Of a stretch of DNA of 64,000 nt, positions 1 to 15,194 are shown piece by piece. The translations under genes were made by a program, and so were the position numbers. Source of the stretch: Certhia americana (taxonomy: Eukaryota > Chordata > Aves > Passeriformes > Certhiidae); contig CM031864.1 in the NCBI GenBank assembly GCA_018697195.1, positions 11,599,970 to 11,663,969 of the forward strand, written 5' to 3'. Under the pieces are notes generated by a model, which had not been told where the DNA came from, did no database searches, and saw only the letters and a program-made list of their open reading frames with translations. Numbering within the stretch: position 1 is the first letter of the stretch; each line of letters opens with the position of its first letter.

Positions 1-43
1 ATTTTTTTTCCACAGGACAACTCTCAGTTTTCCTATACTTACC

Positions 44-62
44 AAAAAAAAAAAAAAAAAAA
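44..62. repeat. Poly(A) tract, 19 bases
   Basis: An uninterrupted run of 19 A on the plus strand. No retrocopy or target duplication could be recognised beside it. Confidence 0.9.
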
Positions 63-3000
63 GAAGTCTTGCTTACAAATGTATTTCATCTTTTTCCACA
101 TGTGAATGGTTTTCCAAAGAAAAGTCCAAGGAGACTTAAGTATCCTCCAACATAGAGTTCAGTGAAGCAGCTGCGACGCTATTACTCACTGTCCTGCCTG
201 TGGTGAAAACAATGCCACAGCTATGCCTCAGTGGGCAACAAAGGAGTTCATTCTTCAGGGGTTATTCAATTCTTTGTCCCTTGGCTGAGTCTGCAAACTC
301 AGAAAGCAGGAGACGAGTTAATGTTCACCAGGACAGCTGAGATGAAACATCGATAGGTGTCCTGTTTAAGAACTGGACCAAGTGCTACTTAAATTCATCT
401 CTCAATCGACTGCATGGTCATTTAAAGAGAGAAGGCAGAAGAGTGGAGTAGGAGCTGAGCAAGGAGTGCTTCTCCAAGCGCCAGAAATTTCTGACTCACA
501 GATCACTCCACAGAGATCTAAGGATTTTTCTTCCCCAGTCATCCTGTCATCATAAACAGATCTTTCTTCATTAAAAAATATGCCAGGTTCAGGCATTTTG
601 CTGCTCCAATTCAAAACCCTTACCCAGGTAACATTCTGAGCTCCTAATCTCTTCACGCTTCACTAGTTTTCTTTTTATTGTCCACCCATCACTGCATTTC
701 TCAGAAACTGCAGACTTCCTGTTTAATATCTCACTTACAATGACAATTGAAGAAATAATTTATTTCTATTCCCTATTTATAAGTTGCCCAGAAGCAAGGT
801 CAAAGCAACTCCCCAGACATCTGCTCACACTGAATGCAGTAAAAACACCACAGCTACTGCCTGAGAAACCACAGAACTGGTCTTCTGAAGTTCCCTTACT
901 CCAGTCACTCCATACCAGAAGGACAGAAGGGGTCTCAAAAGAGATTTCCTTACTTACACAGCAATACCAATGTACATAGATTTCATATGATTTACTGCAA
1001 AGCACACCCTGAAGTTTAGAAGGGAAATAGAAAAAGGCTAAGACAGCAAACATAAGAGCTCTTTGACATTACTTTCTTGCTTAGAGAAGCAGACAGAAGC
1101 TGCCACTTCCCCCATGGAGTGCCAAGATCTACCAAACAACTTAAACTTGTGGCTCAGAAATCACCACTGAGGCATCCAGGGGGTGAGTGAAAATTAGTTA
1201 TTGTCCCACCTAAAAGCCACAACTGATGACCAAGCTCAATTCTTCCCTAAGCTACAAAGGGGCAATAGGGGAATTACTTTTACATGAGAGGATAAAAATG
1301 AGTCAATGTAGGGTCCGCCCCGTGGTCACCACAGCTACAAGAGCCATGCTAGAGCAGCTCTCTCATCTCCCTACACCCTACAGGTAACCCCACATAATCC
1401 CTCCTTGTCAGCTATGCTTGATTTCAGAGACCAAAACACAACCCAGCACACAGGTCTTCTCATTTCCTGTCCTCCTCTCAAGCTTATGAGTGGAAGAGAG
1501 GCTGGATTGTTCAAGTATATACATCTAAGAATACATCTCCTAGAACACCTGTGAGTTCCCATCTTGTCTGTAATCAGGACAGGATGGGAGAAGGAAGGGA
1601 GGTGGCTCTCACTTTTACCCTTCCCGACAGTCCAAGGAGAGGAAAGTGCTACTCTCAGCTGCACAGAAACTGGTATTTACCCATGATGACCAAAGGTGTG
1701 CTTGGGCTCTTAGTACCACAGCAAATGCCGTAACTATATACCACCAGCATGACCAGATTATTTTCAGGTTCTAGATACCCAATTCTCTCATTTTTCCTCA
1801 GTCAGACAAGCAGGGTTATTGTTTCTACCATGTGGATCCTACTTTCACTAAGCAAAAATACTGTGTTGAAGATGATGATATAAAAAGGCTAAGCTCACTG
1901 CTAATCACCAGTTAAGAAAAACTGAGATACAAGTGCCTAGACTTGTCATTTCTCTTTGCTGTCTACTTAGCAGGTATGTTCTAATTTATCAGCAGTCTGT
2001 TTAGACTGTCTTATGCACACCAGTCTTCATCTAATAAGTAGCCATCCAAGCCACATTCTGCCAATTTTCACAATTTGCTTATGTCTCCCACTCTTCTTGC
2101 ATAGGCAGCTGCTAAATCTACAGCATCAACTCAGCTGAAAATTACAAACTCCTTCTGGATAGCACCGCAGGTCACTTAGAATTATTCTTTGACTCTAAGA
2201 GCAGTCTTATAAATGAGGAATTGAAAATAATTCAATGTTTTGTCATTCAAGCTTATTCTCACATTTCTGTGGTAACCCTTCTTGAATTTACTTAAAATAT
2301 ACGGTAATTTTTAACTACAGGTTTGGACAACAAAAAAGCAGGATGAATCATTCTGGGTATTTAAAGCCTACAATCAGACAGCTTGAGTCTCCCTTGTATT
2401 TTGCCACAGTTCTCAAGCCAAAGTTTTATTTCCTACTTATCAGCAGGAACATTTTCACAGGGAGTATTAATTCATTTGAACATGCAGAACACTTAAAGAT
2501 GTGGGAATTTTTCATATTCTACAAAGCTTTAAAGGTCCATGTTCTTCTTCTACATTGATTTTTGCTTTCTTCATAACTGCATACTCAGAATTAGAGGGCA
2601 TTAGAGCTAAACTGGGAAGATACCACATGTGTATAAATATAACATGCAAAAATAAAACTGGGCAGATGCATAGAAAACACCCTGCAGCATGTATTACCCT
2701 TGTTTTCCTCATCACTGCATGGGCAACACATGTCTACTGGTACAGTACTTCAGAAGCCAGGATCGCTCTCAGGGATAAACACAGGCCATAATGTTGGAGA
2801 GAAGATGCTGTGGGCAAGTGAGGCCTTTCACTGTAGCTGCTCTCCAGTAAGCCACCAGCAGTCATATGTTGGAGCAATGCAGAAAGTAGCTTTTAATTTG
2901 TGCTGCCTATAACTCACAAGATGACACAGTTACAAAATACTCCGTTTGTATAAACAGCCTTAGATCAAGCAAAGCTTGCTGGAGAGTTGTCTCAGGTTGG

Positions 3001-6000
3001 ATAAATCCATGATAGCGATCCATGTTTCCTGCTGTTTGTTGTTTTCCTCTTTTTTTTCAGCATAGCTTTGAAAAATATTACAGTAGCAGCAACTTACACA
3101 CACACTTAACACTCCAGATTTCTGTTAACACTCAAGTTGTTGCTTTATTATGCTCCACAAAATGAGCTTCTCAAAGAATTCAAGACATTACTTACGGTAC
3201 ACACAGAAACAACAGGCACTGGGTTAGTTACATACAGATTTCCTAACATGTCATCCAGTGGTCCAGTCTATAGCAATGTATCTTACAAAACCCAAGTCCA
3301 CAACTCCCACAGCCCATCAGAACAATTCGTGTTGATCTAACACACTCTCATGTCAACTAGAACAGCAACAATAAACAGCCTCATTGATTCAAATGATGTA
3401 ACATTGAACTGCACATCTCTACTTTGTGAGTTCCACATCAAAGCCATCTCAAATATAAAATTCTAAATGCAATCATTAATGATACATCCTAAAGGAATCC
3501 AGAAGTGCTGCTCCTGAAAATCCATGCTAGTGGATTTCCCTTTACTCCTAACCCCACTGAACAGCTGCAATTTCACTTGACTTCCTCTTCTACAGCCAGT
3601 GCAGAACAGCTGGTGATAACCCCCTCTGAATTCAGTATTTAACATCTACCTGCCAGGTGACAGGCCCTACAATGCACGTTAAGTACAGTGAGGTCCTGTC
3701 ACAGGGAAGCAAGTCACCATCAGCCAAGCAGAGCATCAATAGCTGTGCCCAGGCTTACCAAAGCCCTCACCACCCATGTGTGCATCTGCACCTTTTACAC
3801 ATGCATAAACATTTATGTTAAGGGCTTCTGGAGGATCTATCTATCTTCCTACAGCAGCAATAGATGCCTGCCTGGGCAAACGGGCTGTCATAGGATGATA
3901 CACCTCCTGGGCAGCCTGACATCCTCAGGTAAGGATGCTAAATTCTCAACAGCAGCATCACATGAACTTTTTCAAGCCCTGCTGCTTTCACTCCAGCAAA
4001 TACATGCCTGAAAGCTATTTTCAGAGTCTTTTTAGTTCTCTTTTGAGAGAACTGAAGGCATAGAAAAACCCAATCTAGGATAACAAGTCATGAAGTAAGA
4101 AGTAAGAACCAAGATTACACAAAGCATCAACCAAACAGCAGGTATCTGAATCTGCCAGGCTAAGATCAGCACAAATCAACACAGTGCCTATAGACAGAAA
4201 TACTGAAGCATTTTCCCTCAACTTCAATCCAACACAGAATAATTCTTACCTGGAGTTACTTATCACCCTGACACAGACTGACTCATGGCCCCAAAAAGTC
4301 TCTAGAGGTACTACAGAACAAAGAAGGATGCAAAGAGCAATGGAGAGGAATAGGATCAATTTTCTTTCTCTTCCACTTCAACTTCTTGAACATTAACAAG
4401 TAAAAGTCAGCTAAGCCTGCTTGTTATTCAGTCCAGCAGTCATTATCTGATCCTCTGTTATCGGTCACTACAACTACACCTGCATTTCTTGCCACACTCA
4501 AGATATCGTCTCAAATCTCATCTTCCAGCAGCTGTAACACATGTGATGTACCCTGCTGGCTGAGCAAGGCTTTCCTCTGAAAGTCAAACACAGGATGAAA
4601 GACAAGGAGAGACTTCTTTCACTAAAACTTGGCAGATGAAGACAGCAAAAATCATTCTCTGAAGTTCAATATGGCTATGACCTTACTGTTTTCTAAACCA
4701 CCGCCAACAAAGTACCTGTTGAAACAAAGACACCCATGTAAAGCAAGGATGAAACAGGAGTCCAGAAACAGGAGTTCATGACTTTAACCTTTTCCATCCA
4801 GACTTCCCTTCTCTATCACTCCGTATAGGCTTCTTCATTTCTGTGTCATAAGACCTCAGAGTCCACGATGTTTTATGCTTTACAGCTCATGCATTTCCCT
4901 GATTATCTCCTATTGGCCAAACAAAAACTGGAGAACCTGTACTGTGATAAATAATATCACCAGAGCATCTGCAGGATCTCAACTCTCCAAAATTACTTCT
5001 TTACATTAGTCTCCTGTGTACCTAAGGCCTTCTGGGAATATAAAGTTACAGTATGTCTAACCATCAGGACTTCCAGCTTCTCCCAGAATCAAACTGGTTT
5101 ATTCACACTCCTTAAAATGTAATGACAGCATGAAAAAATATTACACAGGAAAAGCTGTACTCTATTATGATGGAAACTTTTGCTTTCAATTGTGCTACCA
5201 CAGTGGAAATATGCAATTAGTTACACATCCTGTAGATACTGTTAAGAGGTGTGGTAATGAAAATTCAATTTGAGGGAGTAGCCCACAGCAATGAAAACTG
5301 CAGAGAAAATACTGTACCCCCATCTCAGCAACCTGTAAGGTCACTGGACAAGCCTCTGCCACAGGAAGCGTGGCAAAAAAGACTGGACCTACTGCTCCAG
5401 TGGACACACTGTTCCACAGTGAGAGTTGATTTTACCAGCTCTGCTCTGCAAACATGCTGATTATCCCACATGAAGGACAGTTCCCACAGGGATATACCAG
5501 AAACCCCCATCAACACACATCTTAATCCTGCTTCAGCCTCAAAACTAGAATGGAAACTCAGGAACCTAACTTGCCTGAGGAGCAAAGGACACTTATTCCT
5601 TATATAAAAAAAAGGTTTCCTGTAACCAATGTAAAATCTTCAGCTGCATTCTGGAATCACACAAAAAACAACATTGAAAGCTCTCAAATTGTAACTCTCA
5701 TTCCACACCTGAGACACTAAACCTCCTAGTTTTCCAGACACACCAGCATGACACCAAGCACTGCCCAGGAGACATGGTTCCTTCCAAGCAGAACATCCAT
5801 GACGCAAAAGCCATTTCCATTTGCACTTAAGATGCCACTGATCCTGATGCATAGACATCTCTGGAAACATTTTTGAGGATTTTGTAAGGACAAAGCATTA
5901 TGTAGTATTTCCTAGTTGTAATCTTTTACATTATACAAGGGCTCCTCAAACTGGCCTTTTTTCCTGTATTATAAGGGTGCTGTCATGAGCTGTTTAGTGA

Positions 6001-9000
6001 TCAAACACACACTAAAGACTACAAGCAAACAGACCACAGCATGAACAAGCAATGCCCACTTCGGAACACAGAAGCAAGGCACTCACTTATCCCTGATGAA
6101 TTATGAATTGCTTTACACTCACAAAATGTTTCCTGAAAATTTTTAACATTAAAATACAATATATCAGTTTTATTCTCCCCATTATATAGACTGTCAGAGA
6201 CTGAAGTAAAACATTTCAGGTCAATCAGTTCCTGTGGCAATCGACACCACTAAAACGTAGGACTACCCCTGTCCAACCCATGGTGACTGACATTCAGTGC
6301 TGCTCTTCATGTTGCTCATGAGATGGGCAGAGGGGCTGCTTTTCCCTGGCACAAGCACCATAATGTCACACTGTAATCCTAAATGCCAAAGAAGCAAAAC
6401 CTGCAGAGGCAAGAGGCAGCAGGTCAGCAGGGCCCATGCTTGTTTCAATTCTTGTTTTGCTCTATGAAACATCAGACACTCGACCAGAAGAATGGTGGAA
6501 TCCTGTGGAACCACTCACCTTGTCTTTCCTTCAGTCCCTCCATTCCACAAGTCTTACAACTATTTCACCAGAGACAGATTTGACCTGTCATTCACAGGGT
6601 TCAGGAAACAAGGGAAGTCGTAATTTATTTATAATATACTCATCTCTGAGAGTTTATCTGCCTAACTTTGGACATCCAAATAGCCCATTGCTCTCCCTTT
6701 TTCATTTCCATTTTCTTACTGCTGCCATAGGGATGGTCTCAGGTTGCATCCCAGCAACAGTAGTGTGTTACACCTCACTACTTCAGACCACCCCAGGACA
6801 CCACTGTGAAAGGCTCCTTTAATTTATGTGTCAATGGAGGTTCTTGTAAATGTCCCACACGTCACACTGACACCACACTCAAATTAGCTGACCTCCCAGC
6901 AAAACACTGAAAGGAGAGGAAGAACTTTTGGGTTAGGCTATTTTTGTTTGTAATTTGGCATTTTTTTGAACAGACATTTAATATACCTCATCAAACAACC
7001 ATGCACAGAGGATGTTCTCCTGTTCCACATAGTGGCTGCAGACACATTTAGAAAAGGACCTTCAAATGCTCAATCAACCCATCCAATTTTCTGCAATTCA
7101 ACCATGGCCTCCCCTGTTTTAAATCAGATCTTTCCCAAAAAAGGCAAAAAAACCCCTCCAAAATGGATGTATCTACACCAGCAGGTTGTATTACGTCAAT
7201 TAGTATGAGGTACCATACCTAATACCAGACAGTGACATAAGATCTGGGTTTTATTCTTGCCTTAGCTGAAAACTCAATGTCACGTTATTTAATCTACCAC
7301 ATTTCCTGTTTCTGTACATAAGAAGTGGGCTTTTACGATCCTATTTCCACAGGAATTTATTGAGGATAAAAATCCATCAATAACTACACATCTCTTGTAA
7401 CAGCCTGTATTGCTGCTGTATCTAAGTACCTGCATGGAAACCCAGACAGACAAGGATTTGTGCAACATCTTCCCAGGAAAGCAACAATTGCAGATCTTTT
7501 AATGCATCAGAAGGGGCTGTTTCAGGGCTGTGAAATTCCACCCAGAACCAAGACGCTGGCTATGCTGAACAACAAGTCAAACAAGGAAAATAACTTTCTA
7601 ACGAACAGAACATTAACTCAGATGATCTCTCTAGCCAAAGACAATACTGAGGGGCAGAAGACAGCTTGGAAGTCTCCTCGGTTTTCAGAAAATGCATTAT
7701 GTGTAGAGCTGCAGTAGGGTTTCACTAGAGAACTACAAAATACAGGCTTTTCTCCCTTGCAACACTCAATGTCATCCCATGCAAAATGGGAGTCCCTTAG
7801 ATTTTGTTAATGCCTTGCTCGTACAACAGCAGTGGGGCACCACACCTCCCAGGCTTGGGACACATCACCTGACAAATGCTGAGAATAACTGGTAAGCCTC
7901 TGTTCCAGTGATTTGTGGCCACTGATCCCCTGAAACTGTCTGACCACTTGTTGGCCCAGCCAGTCCAGCAGACAGGTCAAAGGACCAAAAGCAAGAAACC
8001 CCACGTTCCCTTTCCCCAGCTTCAGTAACCAATACCTTCCTGCTCACACAACAGCTCTTTATTAAAGCCACGAGTGGGCAGTTTTCTGTAATGAGTGCCA
8101 TTTCAAAGAGGATATGCTAACCAGAAACAAGACACTCTTGTTTCAGAGAAGGAATTTCTGCACATTTAATTAATCAGAAATGACTACTGTGCTTACATCC
8201 TACCTTAATCTGCATTCACTTCAAGCATAAACAAGACCCAGCTTTCCAAATTAGCACAGGCAAGTATGGCAACCATCTCTGGACATCAGTTTCTTGAAAA
8301 TACTTGCCCAGCTCACCACAAGGGTATTATGAGCCTAAACTAGTCTGTAATATACACCTAGATCTTTTGATAAAAGCTGCTTCAGAAGTTATATTAAAAA
8401 TATTAACCACTAACTTTAATAATCATCCAGACCAACTTAAATCTTCCTAAAGGATGTTCCTTTCCACCGTGAATTTTAACTATGTATATTTCTTGTTTAT
8501 TCTTTTACTTAGTAATTTTCAAAGACAAAGAAATTAGAGACTACCACGATGTTCTTAGTTTTTACATATACAGCACCACACACAGCAAGTACCACAGCAT
8601 GTTTAAATGCATTAACAACATCAAAATCTCTGACACCCACCCCCATAATAAATGACCAAGACCTTAAGTTCCATAACAGCAAGGGGTACCAACAGCACGA
8701 ATTATAGCAATCATGGCTACAGGTATTTTTTAGTATGTATTTCAAATTACCTTGATTTATATACACACTTATCCCAATTTTATTTAAAAAAACAAAGAAA
8801 AAAGAAGCCAAAGAAAATAACGTTATGTTTGTGGAAGACTTTGATTTTCTTGCCATAACAATTTCTATTCTTATCAGTTGTCAAGTGGATTAACAGTTAC
8901 TATATACTCACTTTTCTTACCATTGCTGTCTGAGGGCCATGCCTGTTGTAAATAACCACCAGCCAGAGCCCTTGTATTTTATCTTCAATCACGCACATTA

Positions 9001-9980
9001 CCATTTTTATAAAATATTATTTGCTTAAACACTGAAGTATTTCAAATTTGTTCCCTTCTGTGAGAAGGCAAGTTAAGTGAATGCTTGGTGGAGGAAAGGG
9101 ACCTTAAATAAACATCTGATTTGCTGCTGGATGGTGTTTCAGATTATATTTAAAACACATCAATGTTTTGTTGACACCTCTCTGCACACTTGCTGGTATA
9201 AAGCCCAGCAAGAATGTGACTATGGCAACCGCAATAGGATATTTATATAGCTATGCATATGCGTGCATGTGCGTGCTCACATAAAAACACACACACACAA
9301 CCCCAAACTGATTTAATTGACCATCAACAAGATTTTCTCAGCTCTCACTTTCACAGGAACAGGTAACCATGTCTAAACAAATGGGCTGAGGAGGCAGCAT
9401 TAACTTTCATATGATGAAAATCTTCCCAGAAAAAAGCCTGTAAACCTACCAACATTTACAGAGTGTACACAAACATACACTCATTTCAGAATGCTTTAGC
9501 TATAAGCAAAAAGAAACCAAAACATCTGCAGGCACAAATTCAGTGACACCATCAAAATAAAAGGCATTTCATTTTCAGGGTTTTTTTTTTTAACAAAGCT
9601 TTTTACCCACAGAACTAGATCCTTACTGGATCATGCATGCTATTTTACAAGAGATCCAGACCCTCCTCTTCTTCACCAACAGTCCCATTCCTCCTCCTCT
9701 TTGAATACAGAACGTGCAAAAGTTCCTTTAGTCTGCAAATTAAATAGGTACACACTGAGCTCAAATTGTTATTTCTGGTATTAATTTCTGTCTCCTGACA
9801 GATCCTGATAGGTGATGCAGGAAATTCGAGGTAACAAAGGCTTCTGTTTGCAGCAATAAAGAACTCTCAGCTAGGGGGGAATAAAGGGATCAGAATAAAA
9901 GGCAAATATATGGAGCCTACGTACACTACAGAATATCTGTGTTGAGTCCAGCGAGCAAAAAGTCTAGCAGATTCAAAGCA
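63..9980. other. Non-coding sequence, nothing recognised
   Basis: AT-rich single-copy-looking DNA. The only structured item noted is a short CA dinucleotide run near 9,285-9,299, preceded by an alternating purine/pyrimidine stretch (TGCATATGCGTGCATGTGCG). No exon, tRNA or repeat family could be named. Confidence 0.5.
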
Positions 9981-9994
9981 GCATTAAGAAGTGT

Positions 9995-10261
9995 TAATCC
10001 TTTTACCTCTGAGCTATTCATGAGCAATATGCAAAGCTGTTCTTATGGCGTCGCGTTTGCAATGCTCCAGTTATGCTTGCATCAGCATTTCCATTGTGAA
10101 CTCTGCTTTCAGAGATCTTTTACTTTGCCAAGTTTTAGTCTGGAACAGTTTTACTACAAGCCTGTGAGATTTTAGTCCAGGATTAGGATTTAAGTCTGGT
10201 GAAGAAACGTTTGGACAAAATCTGCTTGGCTGTTTTATTTATTAGAGTGCAAAGTTAATCC
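9995..10261. promoter_or_regulatory. Three TAATCC/GGATTA sites, possible regulatory element
   Basis: TAATCC occurs at 9995-10,000 and 10,256-10,261, and its reverse complement GGATTA at 10,180-10,185. Between them lie an ATGCAAAG octamer-like site and a CpG pair (GGCGTCGCG) near 10,050. TAATCC is the known core for K50 homeodomain factors of the OTX/PITX type. Three sites in 267 bp of intron could be an enhancer or chance; conservation was not testable here. Confidence 0.2.
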
Positions 10262-10269
10262 TTCCAAGT

Positions 10270-13200
10270 TATTAGACCGGAAAAACACCTCAAAACTATA
10301 ATTTTTTTTCCAGCTTAGAAAAAGAAAAGAGAAGATTTAATCTTCCCAAGAATTCCTTGTCCACGAATCTCTACAACCACAGAACAGATGAAGGTTACAG
10401 ACCACAAAACTAAGGTACAACTGAAACATGCCTTCCTTTGTCAGGTGTTTTCTTTCCTTCACCGATGCAACATGGTGGCCAGGAATATGAGGAAGGAAGA
10501 AGCATCTCACTGTGGGTTGCAAGTGGAAGAGAGACACACACCACAAGCTGCACATTAACAAGTGTAGCAAAAACACACAACATTTCGAACTCCGGAAATC
10601 GTGCCACTTTCCTAAACAATATAAATCACAAACTTTAAATATCACTACATAACTTGCAAGGTAGATGATGTTCATTCACAGTGTTAGTGGGTACATGGAT
10701 ATAGGAAACTGGCTATGCTACAAAAATCCACATAAAAATCAACATAGCACGCATTTGAAGAGAGATGAGCCATCTAGACCAGACAACGTCTGCAGTGTCC
10801 TTACCATTTTCCTAAAGCTCTGTTTTCAAACCCTGGGATTTGCTGACAATGGCTCAGTCACCCACCTTTCAAGCGTCATGTTCCGTAAGAGGCGTGTCAG
10901 CCGCACGCCAGCGTGTGTGTAACCCCCAGTAACACACAACCACCAGGTTTTTGCAGACCCTCAGCCGAGTGCAGGGCCAGGGCCTGTGGCCACACTGCCC
11001 ACGCTGTCCCCCAAGCCATGCTGCAGCCACACTTCAGCATCTGCTCCACAGCACAACCACACAGCCCAGCGAGCCGAAGCTCCGGTTTCTGCAAAACTTG
11101 ACAACATGGACTGATGGATGCAGGAAAGCCCTTCTCAATGCAGCTAACAACAGCTGTAGTCCAGGGGAAAGCTTGGTTAATTAAAACCAAGGCAACGTCT
11201 CCAAATACTGTCCTTTTGTGAACTTTTCCAGATAGCACCCATCCCACAACCCCCCAGTAAATACAATGGAATCAACACTTGGAGCTTCTCTCTGAAAAGC
11301 CTACATGGTATGGTCCTGCATACATTATATGCATCTTCATTCAAGCAGAGAGCTAAATGTTTGCAGGCAATGTAGCTTGCTTCCATATCAAAACCTCTCT
11401 TACAAACCAGGCTTCACAGCAAGATTTTCCACCATGCCCAAACCACCTCTCCCACCTGGGCTGTAGGACTATGCAAGGTGCCTATTGTAAACTGGATAAA
11501 TCCTTTATAGGCAGAAATCCTTACCATGACTGGTAAAATACACTGATTATCTGAAAGCACAGGATGGAGAATATATTTATGAAAGATAAGGATATAAAAT
11601 CCTAATTTCAGGTATCTCACCTGGTATGTTCTTCACCTTTTTACCAGACTTTGTGGACGAAACACCTGCTAAAAGAAATACCACTCAGTATTTAATATCA
11701 TTCACTTTTAACAATATATATGTATTTGGGTTTTTGAAAGAGTAACAAAATTAATTTCCTTCCCACAATTTACAGAAGCATCGTATTTTTGTCTGCTTTT
11801 GTGTTTTCCAGTTATTTTCTAGAAAAATGTGGTTTCTTATTGATCACTTGATACCAGTGAACATTAATCTGCTTCTAAAACTATGCTCCAGACCTCAAAA
11901 AACCAGTTATATGGTAAAATACCACATAAATTGTATTGCCTGTTTGAGTGTGTGTACATGTATGTGGTATGCACACACACTTTTCAATTCTACTTCTACA
12001 TCTGACACCAAGCATTATTTCCCTTTTTTACTTATTGATCTTTTTTTCTTTTGACTTGTTCCACTTGAATTTGGACAGAAACTGAGCTCAAAAGTATGCA
12101 ACAGTGACTCTTAAAAGATTTAAGTGTTTCAAAGAGTTCACATGAAATGGACAAGGTTTATCTGTGCGTATTTCTGTAGCTTAAACCTGATGGATTTAGC
12201 ATAGATCTATTTACCACAAGTCAAAACAATCTCATCATCTTACAAGAATATGCTATTTATATACAATAAAAAATGAACTTTCCATCTTGTACAAGAAAAA
12301 AAAAATCTTTCACTGCTTAACTGTGCACGAATGAGGCCACAAAAGGAATTCACAATGTAAACCAGGGCAATATTGTTTTGTCTGCAGATGTAGAGTGAGC
12401 TACAGCTGACCTAACATTTCTACTAACTTAGAATCCAGATGGTATACAAATACCTTCCTAAATTCAGCAATTTGATTTTTTTTTTTTAAGTACTGGAAGC
12501 AAAAATACAATGCTTGGAAAAAATAATTTACGTCTACAGGCCTTACTGCAAGGCACAATTTTTCACACAAAATCAGTTTGAGGTCCATTGCATTTAACTG
12601 CAGCTTTCCTTTTTACACTCTAATTGAACAAAAAATGGTAATTTTGGTTTTATCTTAAACGAGAGAAGTTCAGGTTCCAAGCCTCCCCTGGGCACAGCAG
12701 GTCAGTGCCACTGCAGTTTGTGCATCCTCAGGTAGCAGAAGCAATACAGCCTTCTCCTATTTATCACAACCCTTTCTTTTGTCATTTCTGTATTTTCAGG
12801 ACTGGGTATATTCTTTCTTGAAAGGAAAACCAACCACCAGAAGAGGTTAACTATGAACAGCAGAACACTCCTGGTCATTTTTAGCGTATAAGGTCAGCCA
12901 GAAAATGCCTGGGGGCTGCATGTTGGCCCAAAGAAACCAGAAGTTTTTAACTCTAGGCTTGAAGTGCTCTTCTAGCACTTCACACACATATACAGAAAAA
13001 CCCCACAAAGCAAGAAAATGTTGAACCTGTATGTTCACTGTCATGCAGAAGTGGGTATCACCATATAAAGTACTCCTTAAAATAGGTAGGGACAAAGCGA
13101 GAGAATCTCCTCCCAAAAACATAGCTCCAAAGCAGCTGACTGTAACTACCAAGCCCATGACGTGGTTTGAAGAATGGCTGAAGGACTAAAATAGTTAGCT

Positions 13201-15190
13201 ATGCTACACGCCGACAAATATGTTCAGTACATTGCCACAGGGATTAGAATTTTGTCTGGCTGTATTAAGTATCTTATTTAATATAAAGACGGGAATAAAC
13301 CTTGCAATTACATTTTCTGGGAGAGTCTACAAAATATAAAGCAACCATCAGAGACTATGAGACTATATATTAAGGCAGGAAAGAAAAAAAAAAGTATCAG
13401 TTTCAACCATAAAATCACAAGCAGAAAAAAATAAGCCAACACATGTATCCAATAAAAGGTAGTAAGCCAAAAAGCAGCAGAACTGAGAGAGTTGATACAA
13501 ATGAGAATTGCAATGAAATATATTATGACTAAGCAACACTACTGCACTTAGCTATCAAAAGAAATCTGAGCTACAAAAGACAAGGTGAAGCAGTTCTACC
13601 CAACTACAAAGGAATAAAAACTGTAGACACAGAAGAAGGTTGGTTTAAGGAAAAAATGTGAGAGAGAAAGCAAGGCATGAAGAGCAGGGAGAAGAAAAGA
13701 GCAAGAGTATCAATTTTCATAACAGGCTCCTGGCCTGGGTGATGGGAGATGACAAAACATTCCTGGCCCAAACAACAGAACACCCACAGCACAACCACTC
13801 ACCCAGAAGGGCTTCCATTAGATTGGCTTCTTGCTGCTTAATGCACATACACACAAATTAAGCAGCAACAGCCCACGAAGCACAGCAAACAGACCTATGA
13901 GAGAGCTCCTAAGAAGGGAAACTGTCCTGAACCAGCTCCCTGCCAACAACAGCAAGTTATGGTGATGCAAGAAAATACAAGCTTTAGTGGTAAATAATTA
14001 CACACGTTTGGCACACAGGTGAACTGGAACTACCATTTAAGGTATCCACCAGAGTCCTACAGTTTCATTTGAGGAACAACAGCCACATGGCATTAAAATC
14101 AGAATAGGATCTGGTTGAAGAAAGGAGTGTGAAGGTGGAAGGAAGAATTTAGAGTTTGGAATAAACTCATGATAGTTACAAAATACCCTGGAAGTACAGG
14201 AAGCCCAGTCCTCCTCAAAGGCAAGGATACAAGCACCAAGATGTAATAAATGTGGGTTCCATCCCACAGGTAAGGAGACTACTAAATTTGTGTCTCAGAA
14301 AGAGAGGGGAGGACTCCCTAACAAGAATTAGAAAGCCAGTTACCGCCTGCAGGGAAAGATAAGCACAGCATAAAAGCCAAACGAGCTAATGCTTTGTGGC
14401 CATTACAAGGACAGTCTGGGCCATTAATAAATGATGAAGGAGGAGGTATTAAAACCCAAGTAGCTGGCTACACTGACCACCTTTTAAAATCTAAAAGGAA
14501 AAATAAAGGAAAGGCTAAACAATTAGAATGTAATTATGAACTTATAAAACATTTTTATATATATACCCACACACAGGTACTTAGCTGTGACAAATATGAA
14601 CAATACCGCAAAACCTCAAAATTTTAGACACCTTCAGTGAGAAATGTACAAAAAACCCCAGACAAATTAAAATTACGACAGACAGCTCTTCTCAGCAAGC
14701 ACTCCTGGCAATACCCACTACTGCAGTTCCGTGCTTTTATCTGTATTACCTCGGTAAAGTACCAATTGATAACCATTACAAATGGGCATTAATAATTACA
14801 AATAAACGCCTCAGGAAATGCAGACATACATATCAGAGCCACTCCTTAGAATAAATGAGACTATGGAGCTGAGCCATTGAAGACAAATTAGCAAAGAAGC
14901 TTAGTAGATATAGCCTCTAATTCCTCCATGGAATATCTATAGATGAAAAACATATTTAGACCTCAACTTCACAGAAGAAAAATACAAAGAAATTATCATA
15001 TAAGGAAGTAAATTCTACTTCTCAAAAAATAATAGTTTCATTAAGACAGGAGAAACCAAGCCCCTGAGACTCCTCAAAGATGATTATCTTCTCTCAACCA
15101 AAATGAGAAATGGGGCTTATAGAATATGTGCAAAATCTGATGCAGCCCATCACTTTTATAGAGAATTGTAGTTCATAGCAAGCACAGAGC
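10270..15190. other. Non-coding sequence, nothing recognised
   Basis: No gene or nameable repeat is seen. A locally GC-richer patch at about 10,940-11,090 lacks CpG enrichment. The stretch after about 14,860 may already belong to the upstream part of the CR1 element starting near 15,195, but its divergence prevents a firm boundary. Confidence 0.45.
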
Positions 15191-15194
15191 GGAA

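Noticed and set aside
402..656. 84-codon minus-strand frame whose C-terminal half (LDLCGVICESE, then a W and two C) recalls C-type lectin domain spacing
   Set aside because: Only the last cysteine/tryptophan pattern fits, there is no pyrimidine-rich acceptor upstream and no donor before the stop, and I could not align it to a specific lectin. Chance is the better explanation.
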